A stretch of 64,000 nucleotides of DNA, taken from Schwartzia succinivorans DSM 10502. Lineage in GTDB: Bacteria > Bacillota > Negativicutes > Selenomonadales > Selenomonadaceae. The stretch is from the NCBI RefSeq assembly GCF_900129225.1, contig NZ_FQUG01000005.1, positions 186,001-250,000 of the forward strand. The letters run 5' to 3'. The position numbers and the translations under genes were made by a program. How positions within the stretch are numbered: the first letter of the stretch is position 1; each line of letters opens with the position of its first letter. The notes below the pieces were generated by a model. The model saw only the letters and a list, made by a program, of their open reading frames with translations. It ran no database searches and had not been told where the DNA came from. Of the stretch, positions 51,195-60,462 are shown piece by piece.

Positions 51195-52943
51195 ATGAGG
51201 TCACTTATTAAAATATTTTCGATTTTAACCAAGGAACAAAAAAAATATTGTATAGGTTTAACTATTGCAATGCTGATAGGCGGTACAATCGAGGCAGTAG
51301 GAATTGGGGCGATCTTACCGCTTATTTATATAATGGGAGAGCCCAATTGGTTAGATCAGAATAAAAACGTAGGAAAGTTATTAGAGGCAATTGGAATCAC
51401 GACGCATTCGCATTTTGTTGTGCTTTGTGCATTATGCTTGATTATTATTTATATAGTGAAAAATATTTACCTTGGATGGCAGAGCCGTATGCAAATTAAT
51501 TTTGTAATGAAAGGTCAAACTTTATTCGCAGGTGAACTTTTTAAAACATATTTGTCACGTCCGTATATTTTTCATGTGAATCATAATACAGCTATATTAA
51601 CGAGAAATGTGAGTAGTGGGGCAACAACTGCATTCGCAGGTGTTTTGATACCTGCATTACAGCTCGTGACAGAAGTTGTTGCTGTTTTTATTATTTGGGT
51701 TATGCTTGTGATAGTTGATGCTTTTACTGCAATTGTTGTAGCGGGCTTTTTAGCTATTATATTATGGTTGTTGATAAAAGCATTTCGAAAAAAAATCGTC
51801 GAGCAGGGAATTATTCAAAATAAGTATGCCGGAGAAATGGGACGGTGGATTAATCAGGGGCTTGGGTCTATCAAGGAAACAAAAGTACTAGAGAAGGAAG
51901 CCTATTTTGCACATGAATATATCAAAGGATATACGCGGTTCGGGGAGGCTAATCGCAAGTTTAGCTTATTGAACCAAATGCCCCGATTACTTATAGAGAC
52001 TATTGTTGTTACAGCATTGTTGCTGCTTATCATTATAAAAATATGCCAAGGATATAATCCAATGGACATTGTTCCACTGCTCGGAGTGTTGGCCCTTGTG
52101 GCCTTTAGACTAATGCCGAGTGCTAATCGAATAATTAGCATCACAAATACAATCAAATTTCAGATAGCCTTTTTCGATTATATGTATGATGAATTATGTG
52201 AAATTAGAAATCGACTTGAGTCAGGGAAAGCCGATTTGCTTTTGGCAGAGCCTTCGGAGAAGATTCCTTTTTCAAAAGAATTACTCGTAGACCATCTGGT
52301 GTTTAAATATCCTGAAGGGCAGCATGAGGTATTGCAGGACGTATCATTTACTGTCCCCAAAGGAAGCTTTGTAGGAGTTGTCGGCCCATCCGGAGCAGGA
52401 AAGACAACATTTGTTGATATCCTGCTTGGCCTTTTGACTCCTACTGCTGGTAAAATAACAGTTGATGGTGTGGACATTCAGACAAATATTCGTGGCTGGC
52501 AGGCAAATCTTTCCTATGTACCGCAGTCGATTTATTTAATAGATGGAACTATAAAGGATAATGTCGCTCTTGGTGTGGCTCCGGAGGATTTCGATGAGGA
52601 GCTGCTGATTCGTGCGCTCAAAATGGCAGAGCTTTACGATTTCGTAGAGGAGTTGCCGAAAGGCATCGAAACCATGGTGGGTGAGCGAGGCGTAAAGCTT
52701 TCCGGTGGACAGCGCCAGCGCATTGGTATAGCACGCGCATTGTACTATAAGCCGGAAGTGCTGGTTCTTGACGAAGCAACGAGTGCGCTTGATAATGAAA
52801 CAGAAAAGAGCATTACAGATACAATTTTGAAGCTCAAGGGGCAGATTACGATTATTGCTATTGCTCATCGTGTGAGTACGCTTGAAGCCTGCGATTTCAA
52901 AGTAAAATTTGAAGCAGGAAAGGCAACTATTCTATCAAAGTGA
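51195..52943 (+). CDS. ABC transporter, fused permease and ATPase (PglK/MsbA-like flippase)
   Basis: Half-transporter that works as a homodimer. Residues 1-330 hold six membrane spans (first: LTIAMLIGGTIEAVGIGAIL). The nucleotide-binding domain (about 350-582) has VVGPSGAGKTTF (Walker A), YVPQSIYLIDGTI (Q-loop), KLSGGQRQRIGIARAL (signature), EVLVLDEATSALD (Walker B) and IAHRVSTL (H-loop). No peptidase domain, so export of peptides is unlikely. In a WbaP-primed cluster with no Wzx in view, it may flip the undecaprenyl-linked oligosaccharide, as PglK does. Confidence 0.9.
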   Translation: MRSLIKIFSILTKEQKKYCIGLTIAMLIGGTIEAVGIGAILPLIYIMGEPNWLDQNKNVGKLLEAIGITTHSHFVVLCALCLIIIYIVKNIYLGWQSRMQINFVMKGQTLFAGELFKTYLSRPYIFHVNHNTAILTRNVSSGATTAFAGVLIPALQLVTEVVAVFIIWVMLVIVDAFTAIVVAGFLAIILWLLIKAFRKKIVEQGIIQNKYAGEMGRWINQGLGSIKETKVLEKEAYFAHEYIKGYTRFGEANRKFSLLNQMPRLLIETIVVTALLLLIIIKICQGYNPMDIVPLLGVLALVAFRLMPSANRIISITNTIKFQIAFFDYMYDELCEIRNRLESGKADLLLAEPSEKIPFSKELLVDHLVFKYPEGQHEVLQDVSFTVPKGSFVGVVGPSGAGKTTFVDILLGLLTPTAGKITVDGVDIQTNIRGWQANLSYVPQSIYLIDGTIKDNVALGVAPEDFDEELLIRALKMAELYDFVEELPKGIETMVGERGVKLSGGQRQRIGIARALYYKPEVLVLDEATSALDNETEKSITDTILKLKGQITIIAIAHRVSTLEACDFKVKFEAGKATILSK

Positions 52944-52982
52944 TAATAAAGTACTATTGTTCTGTAGATATGGAGGCCGGGG

Positions 52983-53567
52983 ATGAAATACATAGACGAT
53001 ATTATTGATTTGCTTCAGCATATAGAAATATCGGCAGATAGGCAGTTTGGCACTTATGATGAGGGAATTTTTGAGATTTTATTATTTCTCAGAGAGTGTA
53101 AAAAAAATCGTAAAGCATTGTTTATTTGTGGGAATGGAGGAAGTGCCGGTATTGCTCAGCATATGACAGGAGATTTTCTAAAGAATGGTGGGTTCAGAAC
53201 TTTTAGCATGTATGGGCAGCCAACAATCACCTGTATATCCAATGATCTTTCTTATGAGTATGTGTTTTGCAAACAATTGGAACTTTTAGCTAACAAAGAT
53301 GATTTATTGATAGCAATAAGCAGTTCGGGAAATTCAGAAAATATTATAAAGGCTGTTAAAACGATAAAAAAGATTGGTGGAAAGGTAATCACTTTTTCAG
53401 GATTCAAATCGGATAATAAGCTAAAGACATTAGGAGATATCAACGTTTATGTACCTGCCGAGCATTATGGAATGGTTGAGTCTATACATAACTTGATATT
53501 GCAGCAACTTGTTGACATTATAGTTGATGAGGATGGAGTTGCGATGAGGTTGAATACAGATGACTAA
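52983..53567 (+). CDS. gmhA: D-sedoheptulose-7-phosphate isomerase
   Basis: SIS-domain isomerase that converts sedoheptulose 7-phosphate to D-glycero-D-manno-heptose 7-phosphate, the first committed step of both ADP- and GDP-heptose routes. Seen: ALFICGNGGSAGIAQHMTGD with phosphate-binding loop and the HxxxD metal ligands, LLIAISSSGNSENI, and a C-terminal VESIHNLILQQLVDI (Glu/His). 194 residues, normal. GGAGGCCGGGG precedes the ATG. It overlaps the next gene by 8 bases. No other gmhA is in the window, so it may also feed the ADP-heptose genes at 5-8 kb. Confidence 0.93.
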   Translation: MKYIDDIIDLLQHIEISADRQFGTYDEGIFEILLFLRECKKNRKALFICGNGGSAGIAQHMTGDFLKNGGFRTFSMYGQPTITCISNDLSYEYVFCKQLELLANKDDLLIAISSSGNSENIIKAVKTIKKIGGKVITFSGFKSDNKLKTLGDINVYVPAEHYGMVESIHNLILQQLVDIIVDEDGVAMRLNTDD

Positions 53568-54762
53568 TAAAATTAAGCAAGCTGTGATTTTGGCGGGTGG
53601 ATTGGGTACTAGACTTCGTCCATTTACTAACGAGCATCCGAAGCCTATGTATAGATTTAATAATAAGCCGTTTATTGAATATCTTGTTGAACAGGTAAAG
53701 AGCTTTGGAATAAAAAAAATAGTTATCTTACTAGGGTACAAGGCGCAGGAAATACAGGACTATCTTGGGGATGGAAGCCGGTATGGCTTGACCATAGAGT
53801 ATAGTGTCACACCTGTTGAGTACGAGACAGGAAACCGACTGCTTGAAATCAGGGATTTATTGGATGATAGATTTTTGCTTATGTATTGTGATAATTATTG
53901 TCCGATAGATTTTGATAAGCTCGTTCGGGATGCATATAAAAATGATGCAGCGATACAAATTACTGCATATACAAATAGAGATAATTATACAAAAGATAAT
54001 CTTTTAATAGCCACTGACGGCAAGGTTGAGGTATACGATAAAAAGCGTGAAACCCTAGGATTAAAAGGCGTTGATATTGGCTATGCAATCATAAAAAAGG
54101 AGACATTGGATTTACTTGATTCAAATTCAGGTATAGTGAATTTTGAGAAAGAAGTATACCCACAATGTGTGGCGCAGGGAGAACTGTTTGCTACTTCAGT
54201 AGAACATAGATATTATTCTATAGGCTCGTGGAATCGTATAGAATTAACAGAACAGTTCTTTTCAGAAAGAAAGACAATCTTTTTGGATAGAGATGGAACA
54301 TTAAATGTTCGGCCACCAAAGGCGTGTTATGTTGAACGCCCGGAAGGATTTGTGTGGCTTCCGGGGGCGAAAGAAGCAATACAAAAACTCAAAGAAAATG
54401 GATACAGATTAATTCTTGTGTCAAATCAACCGGGGATTGCTCGGGGAAATCTGTCAGTAGATACGCTTAATGCGATTCATGATAAAATGCAGGCGGATTT
54501 AAGACAAGAAACAGGCTATGAAATAGATGCAATGTATTATTGCCCACATAATTGGGATGAAGAATGTGAATGCAGAAAACCAAAACCCGGAATGTTGTAT
54601 GAGGCACAGAAAGAGTATTCATTAAATCTTCGGAAATGCATCTTAATTGGTGATGATGAAAGGGATATACAGGCAGGAAAAGCCGCGGGGTGCAAATGCT
54701 ATCAGGTTAAGGATGATAGCAGTCTGCTGGATATAGCTAATAAAATTATTCAAGGGGATTGA
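53560..54762 (+). CDS. Fusion of heptose-1-phosphate nucleotidyltransferase (HddC-like) and GmhB-like phosphatase
   Basis: 400 residues in two domains. Residues 1-230 are a sugar-phosphate nucleotidyltransferase (AVILAGGLGTRLRPFTNEHP, KPMYRFNNKPFIEYL, LMYCDNYCPID, GVDIGYAII). Residues about 240-400 are a HAD phosphatase (TIFLDRDGTLNVRPP, LVSNQPGIARG, zinc loop CPHNWDEECECRKPKPG, LIGDDERDIQAG). By family logic it removes the C7 phosphate from heptose 1,7-bisphosphate and then makes GDP-D-glycero-alpha-D-manno-heptose, two consecutive steps in one polypeptide. Nucleotide choice (GDP) is inferred from its hddA neighbour. Confidence 0.9.
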   Translation: MTNKIKQAVILAGGLGTRLRPFTNEHPKPMYRFNNKPFIEYLVEQVKSFGIKKIVILLGYKAQEIQDYLGDGSRYGLTIEYSVTPVEYETGNRLLEIRDLLDDRFLLMYCDNYCPIDFDKLVRDAYKNDAAIQITAYTNRDNYTKDNLLIATDGKVEVYDKKRETLGLKGVDIGYAIIKKETLDLLDSNSGIVNFEKEVYPQCVAQGELFATSVEHRYYSIGSWNRIELTEQFFSERKTIFLDRDGTLNVRPPKACYVERPEGFVWLPGAKEAIQKLKENGYRLILVSNQPGIARGNLSVDTLNAIHDKMQADLRQETGYEIDAMYYCPHNWDEECECRKPKPGMLYEAQKEYSLNLRKCILIGDDERDIQAGKAAGCKCYQVKDDSSLLDIANKIIQGD

Positions 54763-54765
54763 GCC

Positions 54766-55752
54766 ATGATTATATCGAAAACTCCATTGAGAGCCTCTTT
54801 TTTTGGCGGAGGGACTGATTTCAGAGATTTTTTCGAGACAACTGAAATAGGGTACGGAAGCACGGTCAGTACGGCATTGAATATGTATATCTATATCATG
54901 GTCAATAAAAGATTTGATGATAAGATTCGTATCAGCTACAGGATTCAGGAATTGGTTGATAATGTTGACGAGGTTGAACATAATATCATTCGTGAAGCGA
55001 TGAAGATTGCCGGTGTAGAACGAGGCGTGGATATTGTATATTCTGCGGATATACCAATTAGTTCATCTGGTATAGGCTTAGCTTCATCAAGTGCAATGGC
55101 TGTAGGAGTGCTTAATGCATTATTTGCTTATAAAGGTGTATGTCTGTCCCCGGACAAATTGGCACAGCATGCGTGTGAAATTGAAATTGACAGGTTAAAA
55201 AATCCTATCGGAATCCAGGATCAGTATGCTGTTGCTTATGGGGGATTAAAACGATATAGGTACTATGCATCCGGCGAGGTCAGTGTGGCTAATGTCATAT
55301 GTAAAAAAGAGATTATGGAGATTTTAAAGCGTAGGCTGATGCTTTTTTATACAGGCGTAAACAGAATTTCTTCACATATCCTTAGCGACCAAAAGCAGAA
55401 CATAAAAAAGAAATGTGATGTTTTGAATGAAATGGTAGGAATGGTAGATGAGTCGATAGCTCTTTTGGAACGGGGAGATTTGCATAAATGGGGAGCTATG
55501 CTGGATAAAGCATGGACCTTGAAAAAGCAAATGTCAACGCAGATTTCAACATCATTGATAGATGAAATGTATATAAAAGCAAAAGTTGCCGGAGCCATTG
55601 GTGGTAAGGTTTTGGGTGCTGGTGGCGGCGGTTTTTTGCTTTTGTACGTTCCTGAGGAAAAACAAGAAATTGTTCGAGATGAATTGAGAGAATATAGATT
55701 AGTCAATTTCAATTTTGAAGATGAAGGAAGCCGTATCATATTTATGGAATGA
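54766..55752 (+). CDS. hddA: D-glycero-alpha-D-manno-heptose-7-phosphate kinase
   Basis: GHMP-superfamily kinase that phosphorylates heptose 7-phosphate at C1 with alpha stereochemistry, as in S-layer and capsule GDP-heptose pathways. MIISKTPLRASFFGGGTDF is the HddA-type start; the ATP loop is DIPISSSGIGLASSSAMAVG; KNPIGIQDQYAVAYGG and VLGAGGGGFLLLYVP (motif 3) follow. 328 residues, normal. It begins 3 bases after the fusion gene. It differs in fold from rfaE1 (PfkB family) at 5292, which makes the beta anomer. Confidence 0.93.
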   Translation: MIISKTPLRASFFGGGTDFRDFFETTEIGYGSTVSTALNMYIYIMVNKRFDDKIRISYRIQELVDNVDEVEHNIIREAMKIAGVERGVDIVYSADIPISSSGIGLASSSAMAVGVLNALFAYKGVCLSPDKLAQHACEIEIDRLKNPIGIQDQYAVAYGGLKRYRYYASGEVSVANVICKKEIMEILKRRLMLFYTGVNRISSHILSDQKQNIKKKCDVLNEMVGMVDESIALLERGDLHKWGAMLDKAWTLKKQMSTQISTSLIDEMYIKAKVAGAIGGKVLGAGGGGFLLLYVPEEKQEIVRDELREYRLVNFNFEDEGSRIIFME

Positions 55753-55779
55753 ATGTGATACGGCATACGGAAGGGTGCT

Positions 55780-56730
55780 ATGCTTATGATATCCGTTATT
55801 ATGCTTACATATAATCGTGCTACTTTTGTAAAAAATATGATTGAGGACATACTGAGTCAATCATATTCAGATTTCGAGTTCATTATAATCGACAATGGGT
55901 CATCTGATAATACGAGAGAAATCCTTAAGCATTACAGGGAAAAAGAATGCAGGATAAAAATTATTGCTATGAATGAACCACATTCCATAGGGTATGCCAG
56001 AAATAGGGGAGTGGAGGCAGCCAGAGGAGAGTATATAGCCTTTGTAGATGATGATGATCGTGTGAAAATAGATTATCTAGAGTTTCTGTTTAATCTTATC
56101 AATGAGAATAAAGCGGATATTTCAATTTCTGGATGTACAGAAGGTGATGGGACTTCCCGTAAGCCACAATGTCTATTTGATGAAAAAATAGTTACAGACG
56201 GTACAGGAGCGGTAAAATTTTTGTTGAAAAGAGATAAAATTAGAGCGGGAATGTCACCTAAATTGTATAAAAGAGAGATATTGCAAAAATATCCTTTTGA
56301 AGAAAATTGTCGAAATGAAGATGTACATACGCAATACAAATATCTTTTAGAAGCAGATAAAGTCGTTATGCATGGTTTGGATAAATATTATTATTTGCGA
56401 CATGGTAGCAATATTTCGGGGTTTACTAGTGATGCGAATCAGTGGAATAAAGAAATTATGACTGATTATCTGCGTGCATACAGGAATCGAACTGAGTATA
56501 TTGAAAAAAAGGCACCCAGCATTGCAAGTTTATCCAGATATTGTGAATGGTCTTTTTGGATTAGCATGGTAGACAAAATCACAAAACATGATTTGAAAGA
56601 CTGTTTGAATATAAAAAATGATTTGGTAAGTAAACTGAACAGTGTCAAAGAAGAATTTTTGAGTCATCCTGAAATAAAAGACTTTGAAAAGAAGTGGATG
56701 GAGGCATACGTGATTAATGGGAATAATTAA
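55780..56730 (+). CDS. Glycosyltransferase family 2
   Basis: GT-A enzyme: ISVIMLTYNRATFVKNMI, FIIIDNGSSDNTREIL, HSIGYARNRGVEAARGEYIA, FVDDDDRVKI (DxD-like) and CRNEDVHTQYKYL (catalytic ED). 316 residues. ATG 55780 follows GGAAGGG closely; ATG 55786 is equally possible. As the first gene after hddA it may be the heptosyltransferase that uses GDP-heptose, but nothing in the sequence proves it. It overlaps the radical SAM gene by 14 bases. Confidence 0.86.
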   Translation: MLMISVIMLTYNRATFVKNMIEDILSQSYSDFEFIIIDNGSSDNTREILKHYREKECRIKIIAMNEPHSIGYARNRGVEAARGEYIAFVDDDDRVKIDYLEFLFNLINENKADISISGCTEGDGTSRKPQCLFDEKIVTDGTGAVKFLLKRDKIRAGMSPKLYKREILQKYPFEENCRNEDVHTQYKYLLEADKVVMHGLDKYYYLRHGSNISGFTSDANQWNKEIMTDYLRAYRNRTEYIEKKAPSIASLSRYCEWSFWISMVDKITKHDLKDCLNIKNDLVSKLNSVKEEFLSHPEIKDFEKKWMEAYVINGNN

Positions 56731-57721
56731 AGAGTCCTTTGATACAAACAGACAAATATTAGGTAAAATATTACCGTTAGATACACCTTTTACTGTAATT
56801 GTTGATGCATCAGAGGTATGTAATCTAAAATGTAATTACTGCTTTCGGTCAGACAGAAATAAAGACAATTGGGGATATGCTAAGGCCCTTAATAAAATGG
56901 AGTGGAATACTTTTGTAAAAATAATTAACCAAATAAAAGAATTTCCACAGTCTGTTAAGCAGATATCATTATCTTGTCATGGAGAACCTTTAACAAATTC
57001 GAATCTTGCTAAGATGGTTTCTCACATAAAGAGTGAGGGGATAAAAAGCAGAGTCTCAATACATACAAATGCGACATTGTTAACAGAAACATACGCGCGA
57101 GAATTGGCGCAGTCAGGAATTGACAGGATAGTTGTTTCCTTACAGGGACTTAATTCTGAAGCATATGAAAGAATATGCGGAGTAAAGATAGATTATAATA
57201 AATTCTATAACAACTTAAAGTTGTTATATGGATATAAGGGCGAAAAAACGCAAATCTATATCAAAATTGCAAATACTGCCCTATGTGAAGGCGAGGAACA
57301 AGAATTTTATGATATGTTCACACCGATTGCCGATAGAGTGTTTATAGAACAGATTGTTCCTATCTGGAAGAATGTTGACAGTGTTGGGGTCAATATGGAT
57401 ATACAGAATAAATACGGGAAAAAATTTAAAAAGCAGAAATGCTGTCCTCTGATTTTTCACACGGTTGTTGTACTGCCGAATGGGGATGTTTATCCATGCA
57501 CGCAGCTGTTATCAGAAGAAAAATTGGGGAATATAAATGATAATAGTCTGTTGCATTATTGGCAATCTGACAGGAGACAGGAGCTGCTAAAACAACAACT
57601 GGAGTTACGGTCGCCTCAAATGTGCGAAGATTGTTCAATTTTGAATAATTCTATTTATTCCGAAGCAGATATGATAGATGAATATAGGTTTGAAATACTG
57701 GGGCGAATGAAGACGAAATAG
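56717..57721 (+). CDS. Radical SAM/SPASM domain protein
   Basis: 334-residue radical S-adenosylmethionine enzyme. The 4Fe-4S cluster motif is CNLKCNYCF (Cys 35, 39, 42), followed by LSCHGEPLTN and the SAM-binding strand region VSLQGLN. The C-terminal SPASM-like region has CCPLIFHTVVVLPNGDVYPC then CEDCSIL, able to hold an auxiliary cluster. Such proteins modify peptides or small substrates, and some occur in polysaccharide clusters without known activity. It lies between a GT2 and an SGNH-type protein and ahead of the adenylation/carrier cassette, so it may make or modify the group loaded there. Confidence 0.87.
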   Translation: MGIIKESFDTNRQILGKILPLDTPFTVIVDASEVCNLKCNYCFRSDRNKDNWGYAKALNKMEWNTFVKIINQIKEFPQSVKQISLSCHGEPLTNSNLAKMVSHIKSEGIKSRVSIHTNATLLTETYARELAQSGIDRIVVSLQGLNSEAYERICGVKIDYNKFYNNLKLLYGYKGEKTQIYIKIANTALCEGEEQEFYDMFTPIADRVFIEQIVPIWKNVDSVGVNMDIQNKYGKKFKKQKCCPLIFHTVVVLPNGDVYPCTQLLSEEKLGNINDNSLLHYWQSDRRQELLKQQLELRSPQMCEDCSILNNSIYSEADMIDEYRFEILGRMKTK

Positions 57722-57737
57722 TAAGAGGTTTTTGACA

Positions 57738-58952
57738 ATGGAGAAAAAGAACTATGCTTGGCCGGTTACGACTATGTGTAAATATGATTATTTGGCGTTA
57801 TGTAAATTTGTGGAAGAAAATGATGTCATTTTGCGCGAGAAGCAGATTGTGATTTTTGGCAGCGGTATTCGTGGCACATCTTTTTCTGTGCAGTTAAAGC
57901 GTTTGGGATATGATGGCTTTATATTTACGGATAATAACCAATCAAAGGTTGGTGGATTTATCAATGAATTTCCGATTGTATCCTATGATGAAATAAAAAA
58001 ACAGCGAGGGCAGGTCGTTATTATTATTTCTGTGGAAGGCGGATTTGCTATTGCCGAGCAATTGAAAAATGATGGTTTTGCAGAGAATAAGGATTTCTTC
58101 TACATAGAAAGTCATCTTTATGAGAACTATGTTCATATCTTTTGCGATAGCACGCCGTGCAAGACTTTGATTATGGGTGACTGTGGTTTGACGGATCTTT
58201 CACTTTCGGATACAGATTTTGAAAACGTAGGAGAAAAACTGCAACGGATTATAAAAGATGGAACAACAAAAGTTCTCGCAATTCATGCTATGGGAATGAG
58301 AGCGTATTACAATATTGCGAAGGCACATATACGCCATATCCACAAGCCTGATAACATCATATTGATGACGAATTTGGAAACCTTTACCGGGAAACAAAAC
58401 TTATTGCCACGTTCGCAGCATGCGCCATTGATTCGTCAGCTGGCAGAGGCTCTTGATTTCAAAGACGAAGGGCTTAATCGATATGCTCAGGTCACGAAAG
58501 AACGGTTTCAAAATTACAAAATGGACTATTTTACTTCTTCGGACGAGGCTATGGGAGGTATGTCCGGAGATAAAAATAATAAAATTGTTATCAAGCTGAA
58601 TTATATGTATCGCATGGATCCGGAAAATGAATGTGTTGTGTATTTGAAAAAATTCATACAGATGTGTGCGGAAAGAAATATACGGTTAATGCTTTTCATA
58701 CCCCCTGCCAATTATCAGTACGCGGTATCTTTGTGGGGGGACAGATTTACTGACAGTTATGAGCAAAATACCGCCTTTTTGAAAAGAGTGGCGGAAGATG
58801 GTAAGGTTCCGCTGCTGGATTTGAGCTATTTACTTCCTTCGGTACTGTTTGCAGACGTTTCAACTATAGATGAGACTGTAAATCAAGAAGGGCGTGAAAA
58901 AGTAGCAGCAGCTATTAATGCCAAATATAAGGAGTTGGCGTTCGATGATTAA
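57738..58952 (+). CDS. Rossmann-like plus SGNH-like protein of unknown function
   Basis: Not assigned to a named family. Residues about 35-125 form a nucleotide-binding-like unit (KQIVIFGSGIRGTSFSVQL, GYDGFIFTDNN, VGGFINEFPIVSYDEI), similar in plan to the N-termini of the genes at 60443, 61889 and 63041. From about 140 an SGNH-like domain may start: KTLIMGDCGLTDLSLSD (GDC/S block I), KLNYMYRMDPENE, RLMLFIPPANYQYA. A clear C-terminal Asp-x2-His was not found; DETVNQEGREKVAAAI occupies that place. Start ATG 57738 has AAGAGG 9 bases upstream. 404 residues; overlaps the adenylation gene by 8 bases. Confidence 0.6.
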   Translation: MEKKNYAWPVTTMCKYDYLALCKFVEENDVILREKQIVIFGSGIRGTSFSVQLKRLGYDGFIFTDNNQSKVGGFINEFPIVSYDEIKKQRGQVVIIISVEGGFAIAEQLKNDGFAENKDFFYIESHLYENYVHIFCDSTPCKTLIMGDCGLTDLSLSDTDFENVGEKLQRIIKDGTTKVLAIHAMGMRAYYNIAKAHIRHIHKPDNIILMTNLETFTGKQNLLPRSQHAPLIRQLAEALDFKDEGLNRYAQVTKERFQNYKMDYFTSSDEAMGGMSGDKNNKIVIKLNYMYRMDPENECVVYLKKFIQMCAERNIRLMLFIPPANYQYAVSLWGDRFTDSYEQNTAFLKRVAEDGKVPLLDLSYLLPSVLFADVSTIDETVNQEGREKVAAAINAKYKELAFDD

Positions 58953-60462
58953 AAATGTGCTGGAATATCTCCAATCTAGTGCGAAAAATTTTCCGAATAA
59001 GGTTGCTTTCGCTGATTCTAATCAGGAAGTGACGTTTTGTGAACTTAATAAAAGAGCATTAGAGCTGGCATGGAAGATTAGGGAACAGTGTGGAGAAGTT
59101 AGAAGGAGGCCTATAGCGGTCTATATGAAGAAAAGTGTAGACTGTATTATTGCTTTTATGGGAATAGCCTATAGCGGCAATTTCTACTCGCCGTTGGATA
59201 TATCTTCACCTCTGGCCAGAAATAATAAAATCCTGGAAGTATTAAAGCCTATGGCGATAATATACGCCCAAGAGGAAAATACTTTGGATGGTTCTTGGGA
59301 AAATATTATACTTCCAAGAGAGATTGATGATAACGTATCCGATATAGACATTTCTCCAATTTGTGATGTAGACCCATTGTATGTGCTATTTACTTCGGGT
59401 TCAACCGGTCAGCCTAAAGGTGTCGTTATAAGTCATAGAAGCGTGATTGATTATGCTGAGTGGCTCGCGGACACTTTTTCCTTTGATGAACATACTGTTT
59501 TTGGTAATCAGGCCCCGTTCTATTTTGATAACTCTATTTTAGATATTTATTCGACTTTAAAGAATGGCGCTGCAACATATATTATTCCTGATATATGTTT
59601 TACATTTCATAAGCAGTTGTTTGCTTATTTGAATGAACATAAGATTAACACTTTGTTTTGGGTGCCCTCAGCGTTGGTTTCAGTTGCCAATGGCAGGGCA
59701 TTGGATGAACTGCATCTTGAGCATTTGGAAAAGGTGCTTTTCTGTGGAGAGGTTATGCCGAATAAGCAGCTGAATATTTGGCGCAAGGCTTACCCGGAAG
59801 TACTTTATGCAAACTTATACGGACCTACGGAAATTACGGACGTTTGCGCATATTATATTGTTGATAGGGAGTTCTCTGATGATGAGCCTTTGCCTATTGG
59901 TGTACCGTGCGCTAATACAGAAATAATTATTTTAGACGAGGACAATAAACCTGTTGTAGGACAGGGATTAGGTGAGTTGTGCGTAAGAGGAACTTGCCTT
60001 TCGCTTGGGTATTATGATAACACGGAGAAAACAGAGTCGGCATTTGTGCAGAATCCACTTAATCCGTATTATCACGATCTTCTCTATCGAACTGGAGATT
60101 TGGTTCGCTTCAATGAGCGTGGAGAGATAGAGTACGTTTGCCGCAAGGATTTTCAGATAAAGTTGCAGGGGCATAGGATAGAACTGGGGGAGATAGAGAC
60201 CGCGACCTTGGCATTGCCAGAGGTAGGACAGGCATGTGCACTTTATGATGAAGAGAAAAAACGCATTGTTTTGATTATATCTTTAATCAATGTCGAAATA
60301 GGGGAAAAGCAGCTTTATCAGCAGCTTAAGGTAAAACTGCCGTGGTATATGTTGCCGGGAAAGATTATATTGCTGGATGAATTGCCTCTAAACCTAAACG
60401 GAAAGGTCGACAGAGTAAGGCTTAGAAGGGAGTATCTGGAGGATGGAACTGGAAAGTCTTAA
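58945..60462 (+). CDS. Amino acid adenylation enzyme (DltA-like, stand-alone)
   Basis: ANL-superfamily ligase that activates a carboxylic acid, probably an amino acid, as AMP ester and loads it on a carrier protein. Core motifs: LFTSGSTGQPKGVVISHRS (A3), FYFDNSILDIYST with the Asp typical of amino-acid-activating enzymes (A4), NLYGPTEITDVCAYY (A5), YRTGDLVRFNERGEIEY (A7), QGHRIELGEIE (A8) and LNLNGKVDR (A10 Lys). 505 residues, the DltA size. ATG 58945 has AAGGAG 10 bases upstream. The probable carrier is encoded at 61594. No DltB/D neighbours, so the acceptor is unknown. Confidence 0.9.
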   Translation: MIKNVLEYLQSSAKNFPNKVAFADSNQEVTFCELNKRALELAWKIREQCGEVRRRPIAVYMKKSVDCIIAFMGIAYSGNFYSPLDISSPLARNNKILEVLKPMAIIYAQEENTLDGSWENIILPREIDDNVSDIDISPICDVDPLYVLFTSGSTGQPKGVVISHRSVIDYAEWLADTFSFDEHTVFGNQAPFYFDNSILDIYSTLKNGAATYIIPDICFTFHKQLFAYLNEHKINTLFWVPSALVSVANGRALDELHLEHLEKVLFCGEVMPNKQLNIWRKAYPEVLYANLYGPTEITDVCAYYIVDREFSDDEPLPIGVPCANTEIIILDEDNKPVVGQGLGELCVRGTCLSLGYYDNTEKTESAFVQNPLNPYYHDLLYRTGDLVRFNERGEIEYVCRKDFQIKLQGHRIELGEIETATLALPEVGQACALYDEEKKRIVLIISLINVEIGEKQLYQQLKVKLPWYMLPGKIILLDELPLNLNGKVDRVRLRREYLEDGTGKS

